Assembly: GCA_947626365.1 (NCBI GenBank)
Contig: CANQRW010000022.1
Location: 1 to 46,575, forward strand
Reading direction: 5' to 3'
Source: an uncultured Lachnospiraceae bacterium
Lineage (GTDB): Bacteria > Bacillota > Clostridia > Lachnospirales > Lachnospiraceae
Length of the DNA: 46,575 nucleotides
The notes below the pieces were generated by a model, which saw nothing but the letters and a program-made list of their open reading frames with translations, had not been told where the DNA came from and made no database searches. The translations under genes were made by a program, and so were the position numbers. The first letter of the stretch is position 1. Each line of letters opens with the position of its first letter. Shown one piece after another: positions 23,364 to 32,204 of this stretch.

Positions 23364-24248
23364 TCACCACTTATCGATGTATTTCCCCGCCAGGACGTCC
23401 AGCAGGTACTGGCCGTACTGGTTCTTCTTCAGGGGTTCAATATTCTCCAGCAGCTGCTCCCTGGTAATCCAGCCGTTTAAGTAGGCGATCTCCTCCAGGC
23501 AGGCGATCTTCCGGTGCTGATGGGTCTCCATGGTGCGGACAAAATTGGTGGCGTCCACCAGAGATTCATGGGTCCCCGTGTCCAGCCAGGTAAAGCCCTG
23601 TCCCAGAAGTTCCACTTCCAGCTCTCCGTTCTCCAGATAAAGCCGGTTCAGGTCAGTGATCTCCAGTTCTCCCCGGGCCGACGGCTTTAAGTTCCTGGCG
23701 TATTCTACCACCCTATTGTCATAGAAATACAGGCCGGTCACACAGTAGTTGGACTTGGGAGCTTTGGGCTTTTCTTCGATGGAAATGGCTTTCCCCTCGG
23801 AATCAAACTCTACGATGCCGAACCTCTCCGGGTCATCCACATAGTAGCCGAAGACGGTTGCGCCCTTCTGCTTGCCTGCCGCCTTACGGAGACGCTTCTT
23901 CAGCCCGTGGCCGGCGAAAATATTGTCCCCCAGGATCATAGCCACATGATCGTCCCCGATGAAATCCGCGCCGATGATAAAAGCCTGGGCCAGGCCGTCC
24001 GGCGAAGGCTGCACCGCGTAGGACAGATGGATGCCGAAATGGCTTCCGCTGCCCAGCAGATGTTCGAATCTGGGCGTATCCTCCGGCGTGGAAATGATCA
24101 GGATATCCCGGATTCCCGCGTTCATCAGTACGGAAAGAGGGTAATAGATCATAGGCTTATCATAAATGGGCAGCAGCTGTTTGGATGTGACCATCGTCAG
24201 CGGATAAAGCCGGGTGCCGGAACCTCCGGCCAGAATAATACCTTTCAT
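23364..24248 (-). CDS. rmlA: Glucose-1-phosphate thymidylyltransferase
   Basis: This 294-residue nucleotidyltransferase joins dTTP and glucose-1-phosphate, the first step to dTDP-rhamnose. The signature [20 protein letters not shown] is at the N-terminus, followed by [11 protein letters not shown] and [10 protein letters not shown]. It also has [21 protein letters not shown] and ends at the short-form length. The ATG at 24248 has AAGGAGA upstream. It is the first gene of the rml unit and has a promoter with an unusually long spacer. Confidence 0.95.
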   Translation of the reverse strand: MKGIILAGGSGTRLYPLTMVTSKQLLPIYDKPMIYYPLSVLMNAGIRDILIISTPEDTPRFEHLLGSGSHFGIHLSYAVQPSPDGLAQAFIIGADFIGDDHVAMILGDNIFAGHGLKKRLRKAAGKQKGATVFGYYVDDPERFGIVEFDSEGKAISIEEKPKAPKSNYCVTGLYFYDNRVVEYARNLKPSARGELEITDLNRLYLENGELEVELLGQGFTWLDTGTHESLVDATNFVRTMETHQHRKIACLEEIAYLNGWITREQLLENIEPLKKNQYGQYLLDVLAGKYIDKW

Positions 24249-24337
24249 GACTGCGCTCTCCTTTTCTCTCACAGGTTCGTTCGGCAAAATAGAACCCTTT
24301 ATCATGCGTCCATAGGCAACATGTACCGTCTGAACAC

Positions 24338-24368
24338 ATTATAAAGGGTTACGTTACGTCACTGTCAA
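24338..24368 (-). promoter_or_regulatory. rmlA promoter with 19-bp spacer and palindrome (MerR style)
   Basis: On the minus strand, TTGACA (24363-24368) and TATAAT (24338-24343) are both perfect but 19 bp apart. The spacer contains GTGACGT-A-ACGTAAC, a 7+1+7 inverted repeat with one mismatch. Long spacers with a central palindrome are the hallmark of promoters remodelled by MerR-family activators. A MerR-family gene ends 27 bp upstream. Confidence 0.7.
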
Positions 24369-24394
24369 GAACTATTTTCCTTATTTTACAAAAA

Positions 24395-25576
24395 TCAGGC
24401 ATATCCGTCGCAAATGAATATTCCTGCCTGCTTCGTTATGCGTATGCCTCCCTTTTCCCGGATCTTTCCGTCCAGAAAATTCTTAAACTCCCCTCTTCTG
24501 AGTCCCAGAAATTCATTCTGGTTTCCATGACAGGACATAATATAGTCCAAAAGAGGCTCCGCCTCATCCACCAGCAGTTCATCGTCGTACAGGCGCATCT
24601 CTGCCTTACCGAAGACCCTGCGGAGCATATCCTGTCCGTTTTCCAGGCCGAACAGCTCATAGAGGGACACCTCCGACAGGGAAATCCTCGGATCAAACTC
24701 CTGCACCAGCGACGTGATCTCCTTCATGTGGAGCCGTCCGTAAGTGCTGCAGTAAAACGCCCCTTCAGGGCGGAGCACCCTTCGAATCTCCCCAAGAGCC
24801 CTGGGAATATCCTTTACATAGAAAAGCACATGGTTGGCAATGACCGCGTCAAAGGATTGGTCCCCGTAGGACAGCTTCTGACAATCCTCCGTGCGGAAAT
24901 GAAAGCCCTCCGCCGGCAGCCGGGCAACCGCGTCTTCCACCATTCCCGCCGACACATCCGTCACATGGATATTCCTCCCTGAAATGATCTTCGGATCCAC
25001 ATGCTGCCACAGCTCTCCGTTGCCGCAGCCTGTCTCCAGAATATCCTTCGCCCTGTCAAAATCAATCTGGTCCGCCAGCCAGGAAAACCAGCTGACCGGA
25101 TTGCGGGAAAAGCGCCGGTGAAGGCCGATCCGGACGTCGATATTCACTGCGGATTTATACTGCTCGATAATCGCATGCTCCATATTGGTAATATGAATCA
25201 GCTGCAGGATCCGGCTCCAGTCGATCTGCCGGGACTGTTCCACGATCCTCTGCGTATCTTCCAGGGCCCGGTCCATACTCACCAGATGACGGATCCTCTT
25301 CTGAATCAGGCTTTTCTGCATGGCAAGGGAACGGGCCACGTCGTCCGCGTCGTCGCCCATGGGCATGGCTGTGATCTCTTCCAGGGAAAATCCCAGATAC
25401 CGAAGGGACAATATCCGCTGCAGCCGCCCGAAATCCTCATCAGTATAGAGGCGGTATCCGTTCTCCCCTACCTTGCTGGGCTTTAAGATTCCCTGCTTAT
25501 CATAGAACCGGATGGTCCGGATCGTCACATTGGCCTTCCTGGCAAACTCGCCGGAAGTATAATATCCCTCCTGCAT
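24395..25576 (-). CDS. MerR-family regulator fused to a SAM-dependent methyltransferase
   Basis: This 393-residue two-domain protein starts with a MerR winged helix (about 5-75): YTSGEFARKANVTIRTIRFYD, GYRLYTDEDFGRLQRI, and a dimer helix to about 115. A class I methyltransferase follows (about 170-290) with motif I ILETGCGNGELW, acidic motif VTDVSAGMV and FDAVIANHVLFYVKDIPRALG. The enzyme part may sense SAM or a metabolite, or methylate a small molecule. It follows the MFS gene by 79 bp, and a TACAAT-like -10 lies in that gap. The neighbouring rml promoter has the architecture such a regulator would use. Confidence 0.88.
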   Translation of the reverse strand: MQEGYYTSGEFARKANVTIRTIRFYDKQGILKPSKVGENGYRLYTDEDFGRLQRILSLRYLGFSLEEITAMPMGDDADDVARSLAMQKSLIQKRIRHLVSMDRALEDTQRIVEQSRQIDWSRILQLIHITNMEHAIIEQYKSAVNIDVRIGLHRRFSRNPVSWFSWLADQIDFDRAKDILETGCGNGELWQHVDPKIISGRNIHVTDVSAGMVEDAVARLPAEGFHFRTEDCQKLSYGDQSFDAVIANHVLFYVKDIPRALGEIRRVLRPEGAFYCSTYGRLHMKEITSLVQEFDPRISLSEVSLYELFGLENGQDMLRRVFGKAEMRLYDDELLVDEAEPLLDYIMSCHGNQNEFLGLRRGEFKNFLDGKIREKGGIRITKQAGIFICDGYA

Positions 25577-25655
25577 ACCTCTTCCTCTTCTATTGTATCT
25601 TGAATCTGCCGGTCCTTCGCGGCAGCCTTCCGCAGCGTCTTTTCCGGACTTCCGT

Positions 25656-26876
25656 TTACGATTCTTCTATCCTCAGAAGATTCCACACAAGCACTCCGAT
25701 ACACAGAAGCACCGGGAACAAAATGCCCATCATCAGTCCGCCCTGAAGGCTTCCCGATTCCGCCGACGCCAGTCCTACGACCGTCGGCCCCATAGAGCAG
25801 CCCAGGTCGCCGGCAAGCGCAAGAAAGGCGAACATGGCCGTGCCGCCTCCGGGAAGGGTATCCGCTGCCAGGCTGAAGGTTCCCGGCCACAGCACGCCTA
25901 CGGAAAATCCGCAGATCCCGCAGCCCATAAGCCCCAGAAAAGGCGTCGGGGCGTATACCGCCAGAAGATAACTGCACACACATAAGGCGCCGCTTCCCAG
26001 CATAAAATGTTTCAGCGATATACGGCTGCTGAACCTGGCATAGAGCACGCGGGACGCACCCATAAGCGCCGCGAACATACAGGGGCCGGCCAGATCGCCC
26101 GCCGTCTTGGTAACCGAAAGCCCCGCCTCCGCAAAAGCGGACGCCCACTGGCTCATGGCCTGCTCCGAGGAACCTGCGCAGAACATCAGCATAAAGAAAA
26201 TCCAGAACATTTTTCCGGAAAACAGGGTCTTTACAGACACCGGTTCATGTTCCTCTTCCAGGGAGCGGATCGGCACCCGGCCGAAATACACGGCATTGCA
26301 CAGAGGCAGAAGCGCCCAGAGAATACAGAGCGTTCTCCATCTCTCCTCGCCTGCCGCCACGAAAAAAACGGTGGACAGCACCACCACGATCATATGTCCC
26401 CAGCAATAGAAAGAGTGAAGCAGGCTCATGGCGGCCGCCTTCTCCTCGGTGGGGCAGGCCTCCACAATAGGACTGACCAGAACCTCGATCAGCCCGCCTC
26501 CCACGGCGTAGAGACACGCCGACACGAGAAGTCCCGCGTAAGCGGCGTCGGAAGAAGAAAGAAACAAAAAGCCCGCGTGCCGGAGACCGTCCGGAAGCAC
26601 CGCCATCCCGGAGATCCCCAGGGCCGCGCAGATGTGGGCGAACACCACGCCCCGCTTGTATCCGATCCGGTCAATCCAGGCGGCAGACAGAAGATCCACC
26701 AGCAGCTGAACTCCAAAATTTACCGTGATCAGCAGCGTAATCCTGTCCAGGGACAGCCCATACCATTTCTGAAAAATCAGAAACAGAAGGGGCGCCAGAT
26801 TGTTTACCACTGCCTGGGTCACATACCCCAGATAACTGGCCCATATGGTATGTTGATATCCTAACGTCCGGTTCAT
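25656..26876 (-). CDS. MFS transporter
   Basis: This 406-residue protein has 12 predicted membrane segments in two halves. The first-half loop reads WIDRIGYKRG, the usual MFS signature between helices 2 and 3. The helix-rich pattern VLWPGTFSLAADTLPGGGTAMFAFLALAGDLG resembles fucose/sugar-type or YitZ-like MFS proteins in clostridia. The substrate is unknown. The ATG at 26876 has GAGGT 8 bases upstream. It is co-directional with the MerR-methyltransferase gene. Confidence 0.88.
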   Translation of the reverse strand: MNRTLGYQHTIWASYLGYVTQAVVNNLAPLLFLIFQKWYGLSLDRITLLITVNFGVQLLVDLLSAAWIDRIGYKRGVVFAHICAALGISGMAVLPDGLRHAGFLFLSSSDAAYAGLLVSACLYAVGGGLIEVLVSPIVEACPTEEKAAAMSLLHSFYCWGHMIVVVLSTVFFVAAGEERWRTLCILWALLPLCNAVYFGRVPIRSLEEEHEPVSVKTLFSGKMFWIFFMLMFCAGSSEQAMSQWASAFAEAGLSVTKTAGDLAGPCMFAALMGASRVLYARFSSRISLKHFMLGSGALCVCSYLLAVYAPTPFLGLMGCGICGFSVGVLWPGTFSLAADTLPGGGTAMFAFLALAGDLGCSMGPTVVGLASAESGSLQGGLMMGILFPVLLCIGVLVWNLLRIEES

Positions 26877-26910
26877 GATAATAACCTCGCTGTACCATTT
26901 CAGCATTCAT

Positions 26911-26942
26911 ATTATCATATTCCGCCGCCCGGTTCAATGACC
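26911..26942 (-). promoter_or_regulatory. Possible promoter for the MFS gene
   Basis: On the minus strand TTGAAC and TAATAT are 17 bp apart, in the 67 bp between sigE and the MFS gene. Both hexamers match the consensus at four of six positions. Confidence 0.3.
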
Positions 26943-26943
26943 T

Positions 26944-27684
26944 TTATTCAAAACGGACGATCTCCTTCTTCAGCCGCTTCATGATCTTCTTCTCCAGCCT
27001 TGATATGTAGGACTGTGAGATTCCCAGAAGATCCGCCACCTCCTTCTGCGTCATCTCCTCCCCGTCCTCCGTGGTGAGGCCGTAACGAAGCTCCACAATC
27101 TTCTTTTCCCTTGAGCTTAAACGGCTGATGGCCATATTCAGCAGGTCCTTCTCCGTCTCATGCTCCAGATTTTTGTAGATCACGTCCTCATCTGTGCCCA
27201 GAATATCCGAAAGGAGAAGTTCGTTGCCGTCCCAGTCCACATTCAGCGGCTCGTCGATGGATACCTCCATCCGGGTCTTGTTGTTCCGCCTCAGATACAT
27301 GAGGATCTCATTTTCAATGCACCGGGAGGCATAGGTGGCCAGTTTGATGTTCCGGGTGGGATTGAAGGTATTGATCGCCTTGATCAGGCCGATGGTCCCT
27401 ATGGAGATCAGGTCCTCCACACCTACGCTGGTGTTGTCGAACTTCTTGGCTATGTACACCACCAGCCGCAGATTGTGCTCGATCAGGGCCGACCTGGCCT
27501 CCTTCTCCCTCTCCGTGCCCAGAAGCTGAATCATCCGGTTCTCCTCCTCATTGCTCAGAGGCGACGGAAGGATATCCGCTCCCCCGATATAATGAATCTC
27601 CCCTTCCCGGTGAAACAGCATGGTCTTAAAGCTGGGAATGGACTTAAACTGAAAACGATTGGGTATCGATACTTTAATCACCAA
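26944..27684 (-). CDS. sigE: Sporulation sigma factor E (pro-form)
   Basis: This 246-residue sigma-70 factor controls early mother-cell genes. Region 2 reads [33 protein letters not shown] with [20 protein letters not shown], nearly the Bacillus SigE sequence. Region 4 is [28 protein letters not shown]. The N-terminal 30 residues, ending around [15 protein letters not shown], are the pro-sequence removed by SpoIIGA. The start is TTG with AAAGGAGGA upstream (GTG one codon later is possible). It follows spoIIGA by 29 bp, as in other spore formers. Confidence 0.96.
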   Translation of the reverse strand: MVIKVSIPNRFQFKSIPSFKTMLFHREGEIHYIGGADILPSPLSNEEENRMIQLLGTEREKEARSALIEHNLRLVVYIAKKFDNTSVGVEDLISIGTIGLIKAINTFNPTRNIKLATYASRCIENEILMYLRRNNKTRMEVSIDEPLNVDWDGNELLLSDILGTDEDVIYKNLEHETEKDLLNMAISRLSSREKKIVELRYGLTTEDGEEMTQKEVADLLGISQSYISRLEKKIMKRLKKEIVRFE

Positions 27685-27713
27685 CGGTAACTCCTCCTTT
27701 TGTCCTGCAAATT

Positions 27714-28595
27714 TTAAATGTCTTCATGAAGCAGAATCTCATATCTTCCGCTTTCGGAAACAGGGAACGGAGCCCGGCCGATCCAGGCGCGGCAGGTTCC
27801 GGAACTATCTTCCGGCCGTCCCTTCTTCCCTCCGCCGTCCGGCCGCCTGCGGCTTCTGCCTGGGAATCCATGCGCCTGCGAAGCTTCTTCCGCAATCCTC
27901 AGCGAGTCGATCTCCGCCGCCTCCAGAAATCCGCCCGGATTTCCAATGGTATGGTAAGGGATCCGCCGAATGCGGCACTCGGGCACCTGAAGCTTCCTCC
28001 AGATCCTGTCTGACACAATGTGAACAGGGCGGCCGCTTTCCGGCTCGCGCAGCCGGTTGCCTGTGTCCACAAAACCGGCCGCCTGAACCTTCACCGGCCC
28101 AAGCTCCAGCTGAACCATCTGCAGATGAGCCCTCTCCCTCCTGGTTTCCGCCGCCGTCAGCCACAAAAAACGAAACAGAAAGAACGCCCCCGCCGCCGCG
28201 GCTGCCCAGGCAAGAAGGGGCATGCCTGCCGCCGGATTCCCGCTCAGAAACGCTGCCAGATAGTACCCGGCCGGCGTGTGCTGATACAGGATCTCCATGA
28301 TTCCGCCCACGCCTGCCGCCGTGAATAATAATATCAGCCCCTCCTTTGCCAGCTCCCGGATGCCAGGCGGCCGAAACGCTGCCATGACCATAACCGCAGG
28401 CGATGCCAGAAGCCACAGGACCATCCCCGGCAGAAATAAAGCCGCGCAGGCCATGACTGTTCCGCACAGGGCGGCGGATGCCAGGCGGACCGCGGAACCG
28501 GGAACCTTCAGAATCCTTCTCACAATCAGCAAAAGTCCCAGGTCCATGCAGAAATTCACCAGGACGAACACATCTATGTACAGCACATACTCCAA
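27714..28595 (-). CDS. spoIIGA: Sporulation aspartic protease SpoIIGA
   Basis: This 293-residue protein processes pro-sigma-E. Five N-terminal membrane segments begin [18 protein letters not shown], followed by a cytoplasmic protease half with the active-site motif [10 protein letters not shown] (about residues 170-180). I chose the TTG at 28595: AGGAGG lies 8 bases upstream and the start fits the family. A longer ATG frame to 28655 would begin inside the promoter. The C-terminal 70 residues are unusually basic and Gly/Arg-rich. Confidence 0.92.
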   Translation of the reverse strand: MEYVLYIDVFVLVNFCMDLGLLLIVRRILKVPGSAVRLASAALCGTVMACAALFLPGMVLWLLASPAVMVMAAFRPPGIRELAKEGLILLFTAAGVGGIMEILYQHTPAGYYLAAFLSGNPAAGMPLLAWAAAAAGAFFLFRFLWLTAAETRRERAHLQMVQLELGPVKVQAAGFVDTGNRLREPESGRPVHIVSDRIWRKLQVPECRIRRIPYHTIGNPGGFLEAAEIDSLRIAEEASQAHGFPGRSRRRPDGGGKKGRPEDSSGTCRAWIGRAPFPVSESGRYEILLHEDI

Positions 28596-28622
28596 GGCGC
28601 CTGCCTCCTGTCTCCAAAACTC

Positions 28623-28656
28623 ATTATAGGCAATTCCACCTTCGGATTTTGTCAAA
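28623..28656 (-). promoter_or_regulatory. spoIIG-type promoter with Spo0A box
   Basis: On the minus strand, TTGACA (28650-28655) and TATAAT (28623-28628) are separated by 21 bp. The 0A-box TTTGTCAAA (28648-28656, plus strand) overlaps the -35. Bacillus subtilis spoIIG has a sigma-A promoter with a 22-bp spacer and 0A boxes at the same place, so Spo0A~P activation is inferred. Confidence 0.8.
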
Positions 28657-28708
28657 CGCTGACATCTGATTCAATTTTTTTATCGTGGAAAAATAAGAAG
28701 AATCGACA

Positions 28709-28736
28709 TAAAAAAGAGACGCTTCTCAGCGTCTCT
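28709..28736 (-). terminator. Terminator after ftsZ
   Basis: On the minus strand a perfect 8-bp stem GAGACGCT/AGCGTCTC with a 4-base GAGA loop is followed by six T. It separates the division cluster from the sporulation pair spoIIGA-sigE. Confidence 0.93.
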
Positions 28737-28772
28737 CAGAAATCAAGGGGATCATGAAACAGACCTGCGTCT

Positions 28773-29942
28773 CTATCTTTTATTCTGCAGGAAGGAGGGA
28801 AGCGTCAGCTCTTTCATGTTAGTGTTGGGGCGGTAGGTCACGCCGCCGGACGTCTGTCCGCCGGAATGGCTGCCATAGGAGGCAGAGCCAAAGGGAGGAG
28901 CTCCTGTCTGGGTGGTAGCCGCAGCCTCGGATGCGCCGGTCTTGGGCTTAAAGGTTCCGAAGGTTCCCATCTTGGACACAGGGGCAGCGCCCTTCTCGTC
29001 CAATCCGGTCGCGATCACCGTGATGGTAGCCTCATCCTGGGCGTTCTCATCATACACAGCGCCGAAAATAATATTGGCATCATCGCCGGCCAGTTCCTGA
29101 ACATAGCTGGCCGCCTCATTGGCCTCGATCAGGCTGATGTCTCCGGAGATATTGATGATCACATGGGAAGCGCCCTCGATGTTGGTCTCCAGAAGCGGGC
29201 TGGACACCGCCTGCTTCACAGCCTCCAGCGCCTTCTCGTCGCCCTTGGCCCTGCCGATACCGATATGGGCAATGCCCTTGTCGATCATGACGGTCTGCAC
29301 ATCGGCAAAGTCCAGATTGATCAGGCCGGGAACATTGATCAGGTCGGTAATTCCCTGAACTGCCTGCTGAAGAACCTCGTCCGCCTTCTTAAGGGCATCC
29401 GGCATGGTAGTCCTGCGGTCAACAATCTCAAGAAGCTTGTCATTGGGAATCACAATAAGCGTATCGACGTTGTCTTTCAGGTGCTCGATACCCTGAACCG
29501 CGTTGGTCATACGGGTCTTGGCCTCAAAACGAAACGGCTTGGTCACCACGCCTACGGTCAGAATCCCCATATCCTTGGCAATCCTCGCCACTACAGGAGC
29601 CGCGCCGGTACCGGTGCCGCCTCCCATGCCGCAGGTGACAAAGACCATGTCCGCGCCGCGAAGCGCCTGAGCCAGCTCCTCAGAACTCTCCTCAGCCGCC
29701 TTCTCTCCCACCTCAGGCTTGGCTCCCGCGCCAAGGCCCTTCGTCAGCTTCTCGCCGATCTGCATGGCAGTCGGAGCCTTGCAGAACTGAAGCGCCTGCT
29801 TGTCCGTATTCACGCCAATAAACTCCACTCCAGCAATGTTCTCATCTATCATACGGTTCACCGCGTTATTGCCGGCGCCGCCAACGCCCACAACAATGAT
29901 GCGGGCTGAACTTTCAGCCTCGTTAATCTTAATCTCTAACAA
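28773..29942 (-). CDS. ftsZ: Cell division GTPase FtsZ
   Basis: This 389-residue tubulin homologue forms the division ring. It has the GTP-binding start [17 protein letters not shown], the tubulin signature [15 protein letters not shown], the T7 loop [11 protein letters not shown], a variable linker (about 310-370) and the C-terminal peptide [10 protein letters not shown] that binds FtsA/SepF-type partners. The start is TTG at 29942 with AAGGAGGA 7 bases upstream; a longer frame to 29996 is not used. A separate promoter and terminator mark it as its own unit at the end of the cluster. Confidence 0.97.
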   Translation of the reverse strand: MLEIKINEAESSARIIVVGVGGAGNNAVNRMIDENIAGVEFIGVNTDKQALQFCKAPTAMQIGEKLTKGLGAGAKPEVGEKAAEESSEELAQALRGADMVFVTCGMGGGTGTGAAPVVARIAKDMGILTVGVVTKPFRFEAKTRMTNAVQGIEHLKDNVDTLIVIPNDKLLEIVDRRTTMPDALKKADEVLQQAVQGITDLINVPGLINLDFADVQTVMIDKGIAHIGIGRAKGDEKALEAVKQAVSSPLLETNIEGASHVIINISGDISLIEANEAASYVQELAGDDANIIFGAVYDENAQDEATITVIATGLDEKGAAPVSKMGTFGTFKPKTGASEAAATTQTGAPPFGSASYGSHSGGQTSGGVTYRPNTNMKELTLPSFLQNKR

Positions 29943-30023
29943 GAAAAACTCCTCCTTCACTGTACGGACATCCCCCATGCCCTTTTTATAATGCACACTC
30001 TCTTAAGTCTAGCCCTAACCTAT

Positions 30024-30052
30024 ATCATATTGGATTTCAAATAAAATATCAA
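30024..30052 (-). promoter_or_regulatory. Promoter of ftsZ
   Basis: On the minus strand TTGATA (30047-30052), a 17-bp spacer and TATGAT (30024-30029) lie in the 132-bp AT-rich gap between divIB and ftsZ. Confidence 0.65.
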
Positions 30053-30074
30053 CCACTTTTTTCACAAATTTCTC

Positions 30075-30809
30075 TCAATCATGCAGATTTTTTTTAAAGG
30101 TGGAAATCATATCCTCATCGTTCTCGTCGTAGTTGTCCAGATAGAGTGTTCCGTCCAGATTTTCGATCTGGGGCATCATATCCGCCAGCAGGGAAATCTT
30201 TCCGTCCATCTGGGAACTGTCGCCCAGCACCACCTCCACCTTGTTGAAATACAGGATGGCATCTCCCTTGGAATCATACTGGATCCGGTCGATCTTCACC
30301 TTTCTCACAGAAAGCATCTGGGTCAGATTCAGTATCTTCTCGAACACGCCTGAATCCTCCACCGGAAGGGGCTGATAGAGGACAATATGGCCGAACTCCA
30401 GCCCGGAGACTCCCGGAATGCCATCGATGGGCTGGCTGGTGCTTTCCACCACGATTCCATCCTTATCAAAATACATGTAGCTGTCCATGTAAGTCACATA
30501 TCCTACCACGCTCTTTTCATGGACGATGATCTGGATATGAGTGGGACTGAGGAAATGTATCTGATAGTCTTCCACAAAGGGAATCCGGATATGCTCCCTG
30601 GTCCTCTCTTTCAGGAAAAACCAGGCGCTGTTGTAGTCTATGTTCTTCTGAAAGACCATATCCACGATCTCCTGATCCGTGTACTGGCTGTTGCCGGTGA
30701 TGGTCACCTGGCGGATATTGACCGACAGAACCGCCGCGGCTATCACCGCGATAATGAGCGCCAGCACAATGGGACCCTTATGCAGTTTTCCCTTTGAAGT
30801 ATCTTCCAT
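30075..30809 (-). CDS. divIB: Cell division protein FtsQ/DivIB
   Basis: This 244-residue single-pass membrane protein has a short basic cytoplasmic tail, a membrane helix (about 13-31) and a POTRA domain starting VRQVTITGNSQYTDQEI-like sequence, then a beta domain. It recruits FtsL/DivIC-type partners at the septum. The ATG at 30809 has GGAGGA 5 bases upstream; a longer frame to 30878 overlaps murA and lacks a site. It lies between murA and ftsZ as usual. Confidence 0.92.
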   Translation of the reverse strand: MEDTSKGKLHKGPIVLALIIAVIAAAVLSVNIRQVTITGNSQYTDQEIVDMVFQKNIDYNSAWFFLKERTREHIRIPFVEDYQIHFLSPTHIQIIVHEKSVVGYVTYMDSYMYFDKDGIVVESTSQPIDGIPGVSGLEFGHIVLYQPLPVEDSGVFEKILNLTQMLSVRKVKIDRIQYDSKGDAILYFNKVEVVLGDSSQMDGKISLLADMMPQIENLDGTLYLDNYDENDEDMISTFKKNLHD

Positions 30810-30874
30810 AAATCTCCTCCATGGCAGCCCCGCCCATGGCTGCGGCCCTTCGCGGCCTGAACCGGCGCCGCCGA

Positions 30875-32134
30875 TCATTCCCCGGACGGCATGCGGATAT
30901 GGGCGCCCAGGCTTTCAAGATCCCGGCAGATATCCTCATATCCCCGGAAAATGTGGCCGCACTCCCTGATCTCTGTCCTGCCCTCCGCCGCCAGCCCGGC
31001 TACCGCCATAGCCGCGCCGCCCCGCAGATCCGTCGCATTCACGGAAGCGCCGGTGAGAGGAAACCTTCCCTCCACGCGGGCCGTACAGCCCTCAACGGTA
31101 ATTCTGGCCCCCATCTTCTCCAGTTCCGCCGCCGCCGCGAACCTGCTCTCAAAAACGGTCTCCCGGATACTTCCGGATCCGCTGCTGACCGCAAGCACAG
31201 ACAGCAGAGGCGACTGCAGATCGGTGGGAAAGCCGGGATAGGGGCCGGTGGTAAGGGACACAGCCTTCGGCCGTTCCTTTACCGCAATCCGGATATCGCT
31301 GCCGGCTGCCCTGATATCGGCTCCCATGGCCGCAAACACTTCCAGAACCCGGTCCAGCTGGCCGCTGTCGATTCCCCGGACCGCGGCGCTGCCTCCTGCC
31401 GCCATGACGCAGGCCAGGTAGGTTCCCGCCACAATCCGGTCTCCGTCCACCGCAAACTCCGCATCGTGAAGCCTCGGCACTCCCTCGATTCTCAGGGACG
31501 CTGTTCCGATTCCGCTGATTTTGGCCCCCATGGCGTTGAGAAAGCGGCACAGCTGGCCGATCTCCGGCTCCGCCGCCGCCCCGGCTATGACCGTAGTTCC
31601 CTCCGCCAGAACCGCGGCTAACAGAATATTCTCCGTGGCTCCCACGCTGGGAAACGGAAGACGGACCAGGGCCCCGCGAAGCCGCTCCGCCCTGGCCGCC
31701 AGCTTTTCATCTCCCAGTTCGGAGATCCTGGCGCCAAGACATCTCAGGCCGTGAAGATGAAGATTGATGGGACGGCTTCCTATGGAACAGCCGCCCGGAT
31801 AGTAGGTGGCCGCCTCCCCGCATCTGCCCAGAAGAGCTCCCAAAAGCACAATGGAGGAACGCATGGCTGTCACATAATGTCTCGGAATGGCTATGCGGGA
31901 CAGCGTCTCCGCGCGGATGGTCAGGCAGTGATCCTCAAAACTGCATTTGCAGCCTACAGACTCCAGTATCCGGATCATACAGAAGATGTCCTGTATGTCC
32001 GGCACATTCCTGAGAACCGTGGTGCCTTTATTGAGAACTGCGGCAGCCGCCATAGGCAGTGCCGCGTTTTTTGAACCCTGAATCCATACTTCACCTTTTA
32101 ACGGATGTAATCCCTGAATCTCTATGGCAGACAA
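30875..32134 (-). CDS. murA: UDP-N-acetylglucosamine 1-carboxyvinyltransferase
   Basis: This protein of about 419 residues adds enolpyruvate to UDP-GlcNAc, the first committed peptidoglycan step. It has KNAALPM at the N-terminus and the catalytic Cys in YYPGGCSIGSRPINLH, which makes fosfomycin a likely inhibitor. The FPTDLQSPLLS loop carries the catalytic Asp. I prefer the TTG at 32134, with GGGAGG 7 bases upstream, over the TTG at 32149, which is part of that site. In many relatives murG precedes murA in this cluster; here it does not. Confidence 0.95.
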   Translation of the reverse strand: MSAIEIQGLHPLKGEVWIQGSKNAALPMAAAAVLNKGTTVLRNVPDIQDIFCMIRILESVGCKCSFEDHCLTIRAETLSRIAIPRHYVTAMRSSIVLLGALLGRCGEAATYYPGGCSIGSRPINLHLHGLRCLGARISELGDEKLAARAERLRGALVRLPFPSVGATENILLAAVLAEGTTVIAGAAAEPEIGQLCRFLNAMGAKISGIGTASLRIEGVPRLHDAEFAVDGDRIVAGTYLACVMAAGGSAAVRGIDSGQLDRVLEVFAAMGADIRAAGSDIRIAVKERPKAVSLTTGPYPGFPTDLQSPLLSVLAVSSGSGSIRETVFESRFAAAAELEKMGARITVEGCTARVEGRFPLTGASVNATDLRGGAAMAVAGLAAEGRTEIRECGHIFRGYEDICRDLESLGAHIRMPSGE

Positions 32135-32204
32135 CCTGCTCCCTCCCAAGGCATTTTCTATACTATCCTATGTAACAGGAAGGGCGTCTGTTGCCCGGCC
32201 ACAT

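Noticed and set aside
28866-29909. 347-codon open frame antisense to ftsZ
   Set aside because: The FtsZ reading is unambiguous; the antisense frame is a codon-bias artefact.
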